Position numbers and translations under genes: made by a program. 7,882 bases of DNA from Planctomycetaceae bacterium (lineage in GTDB: Bacteria; Planctomycetota; Planctomycetia; Planctomycetales; Planctomycetaceae): assembly GCA_023258825.1 (NCBI GenBank), contig JALQWE010000156.1, forward strand, positions 1 through 7,882, read 5' to 3'. Every line of letters starts with the position of its first letter. Positions within the stretch are counted from its first letter, which is position 1. The notes beneath the pieces were generated by a model, which was given only the letters and a program-made list of their open reading frames with translations, did not search any database and had not been told where the DNA came from. Below, piece by piece: positions 7,483 through 7,882 of the stretch.

Positions 7483-7882
7483 TCAGTGGGCGAGGGAATC
7501 CGGGAGGGTAATGCGGGCGAGTTCGGCCGCTTCGTGCAGCTTCACGCGAACGTCCTGTGGCAGGTTGATGCCGTGGGTCTGAGCATCGCGAGCCGTCTGG
7601 AATTCGCGTTCCCCGGGCAGCAGCACCGAGGTGGCTCCTGTGGCAGGCGGAGCGTTGTGGATTTCGTCGATGAGGGACTGAATGCGCTGGTTGAAGGCAG
7701 TGCGGTCGGTCAGACCATCAATGTCGACAAGCATCAGCGAGGCATTGTGCCATGAAGGCCGTGATGGCGGGTCGAAGATCCAGCTGCCCACCTGCCATGT
7801 CATGTGTCCACCGGGAATGACTGCGGACATCACTTCGCACCAGAGTCCGAGGCCATAGCCTGTGTGTCCGGCCATGGGCGCG
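7483..7882 (-). CDS. Ldh_2 family NAD(P)H-dependent oxidoreductase (malate/L-lactate dehydrogenase-like), C-terminal part
   Basis: Dehydrogenase of the family that includes YiaK (2,3-diketo-L-gulonate reductase), AllD (ureidoglycolate dehydrogenase), sulfolactate dehydrogenase and archaeal malate dehydrogenases; these interconvert 2-oxo and 2-hydroxy acids with NAD(P)H in the cytoplasm. The gene enters from the right edge with the frame still open (reads APMAGHTGYGLG), so about 132 of a usual ~340 residues are present. Counting from the Met at 7875, hallmarks are GHTGYGLGLWCEVMSAVIPG (3-22), the NASLMLVDID strand (44-53) and the C-terminal LPGEREFQTARDAQTHGINL (86-105), the usual family ending before a final helix. 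The family's GxKGYGL lysine appears as Thr5. The stop is at 7483-7485, 75 bases before the kinase start. The substrate cannot be told from this part. Confidence 0.88.
   Translation of the reverse strand, partial: APMAGHTGYGLGLWCEVMSAVIPGGHMTWQVGSWIFDPPSRPSWHNASLMLVDIDGLTDRTAFNQRIQSLIDEIHNAPPATGATSVLLPGEREFQTARDAQTHGINLPQDVRVKLHEAAELARITLPDSLAH

Overview
The window reads as an ordinary chromosomal stretch from a Gram-negative-type bacterium of moderately high GC. Planctomycetota is my best guess, but it is only an inference. It rests on the overall protein flavour and on the lack of clear GGAGG-type ribosome binding sites upstream of the three visible starts. An RND efflux pump, a signal peptide and a large multi-pass membrane protein show a two-membrane cell envelope. 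No RNA gene, insertion sequence, integrase, CRISPR array or phage gene was found.

Layout. (1) Bases 2-1297 (+) hold the C-terminal part of an RND/AcrB-type transporter whose N-terminal half lies off the left edge. (2) It faces, across a 144-base convergent junction, a two-gene minus-strand unit. DUF2339 (5670 to 2860) comes first and is followed by DUF3999 (2863 to 1442), with stop and start overlapping as ATGA. (3) Bases 5671-6096 are non-coding and carry inverted repeats built on CGCGAT, together with T-tracts. (4) A second minus-strand unit lies upstream: the C-terminal end of an Ldh_2 family NAD(P)H-dependent oxidoreductase (enters from the right edge, stops at 7483), then 75 bases, then an FGGY sugar kinase that resembles sedoheptulokinases (7407 to 6097).

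How the genes may work together. DUF2339 and DUF3999 are a recurrent envelope pair of unknown function. DUF3999 has a signal peptide, a predicted beta-rich periplasmic body and a C-terminal membrane anchor, so it probably sits beside the roughly 20-helix DUF2339 protein in the inner membrane. The oxidoreductase and kinase are probably one catabolic unit for a sugar or sugar acid, reminiscent of the yiaK/lyxK association in E. coli; the substrate cannot be read from this window.

The most interesting content is the DUF2339/DUF3999 module. Its large subunit contains three copies of a membrane repeat with a conserved pattern W-x32-[K/R]-x4-D-L; two of the copies align without gaps at an offset of 133 residues. 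I do not see a wholly new multi-gene system here.
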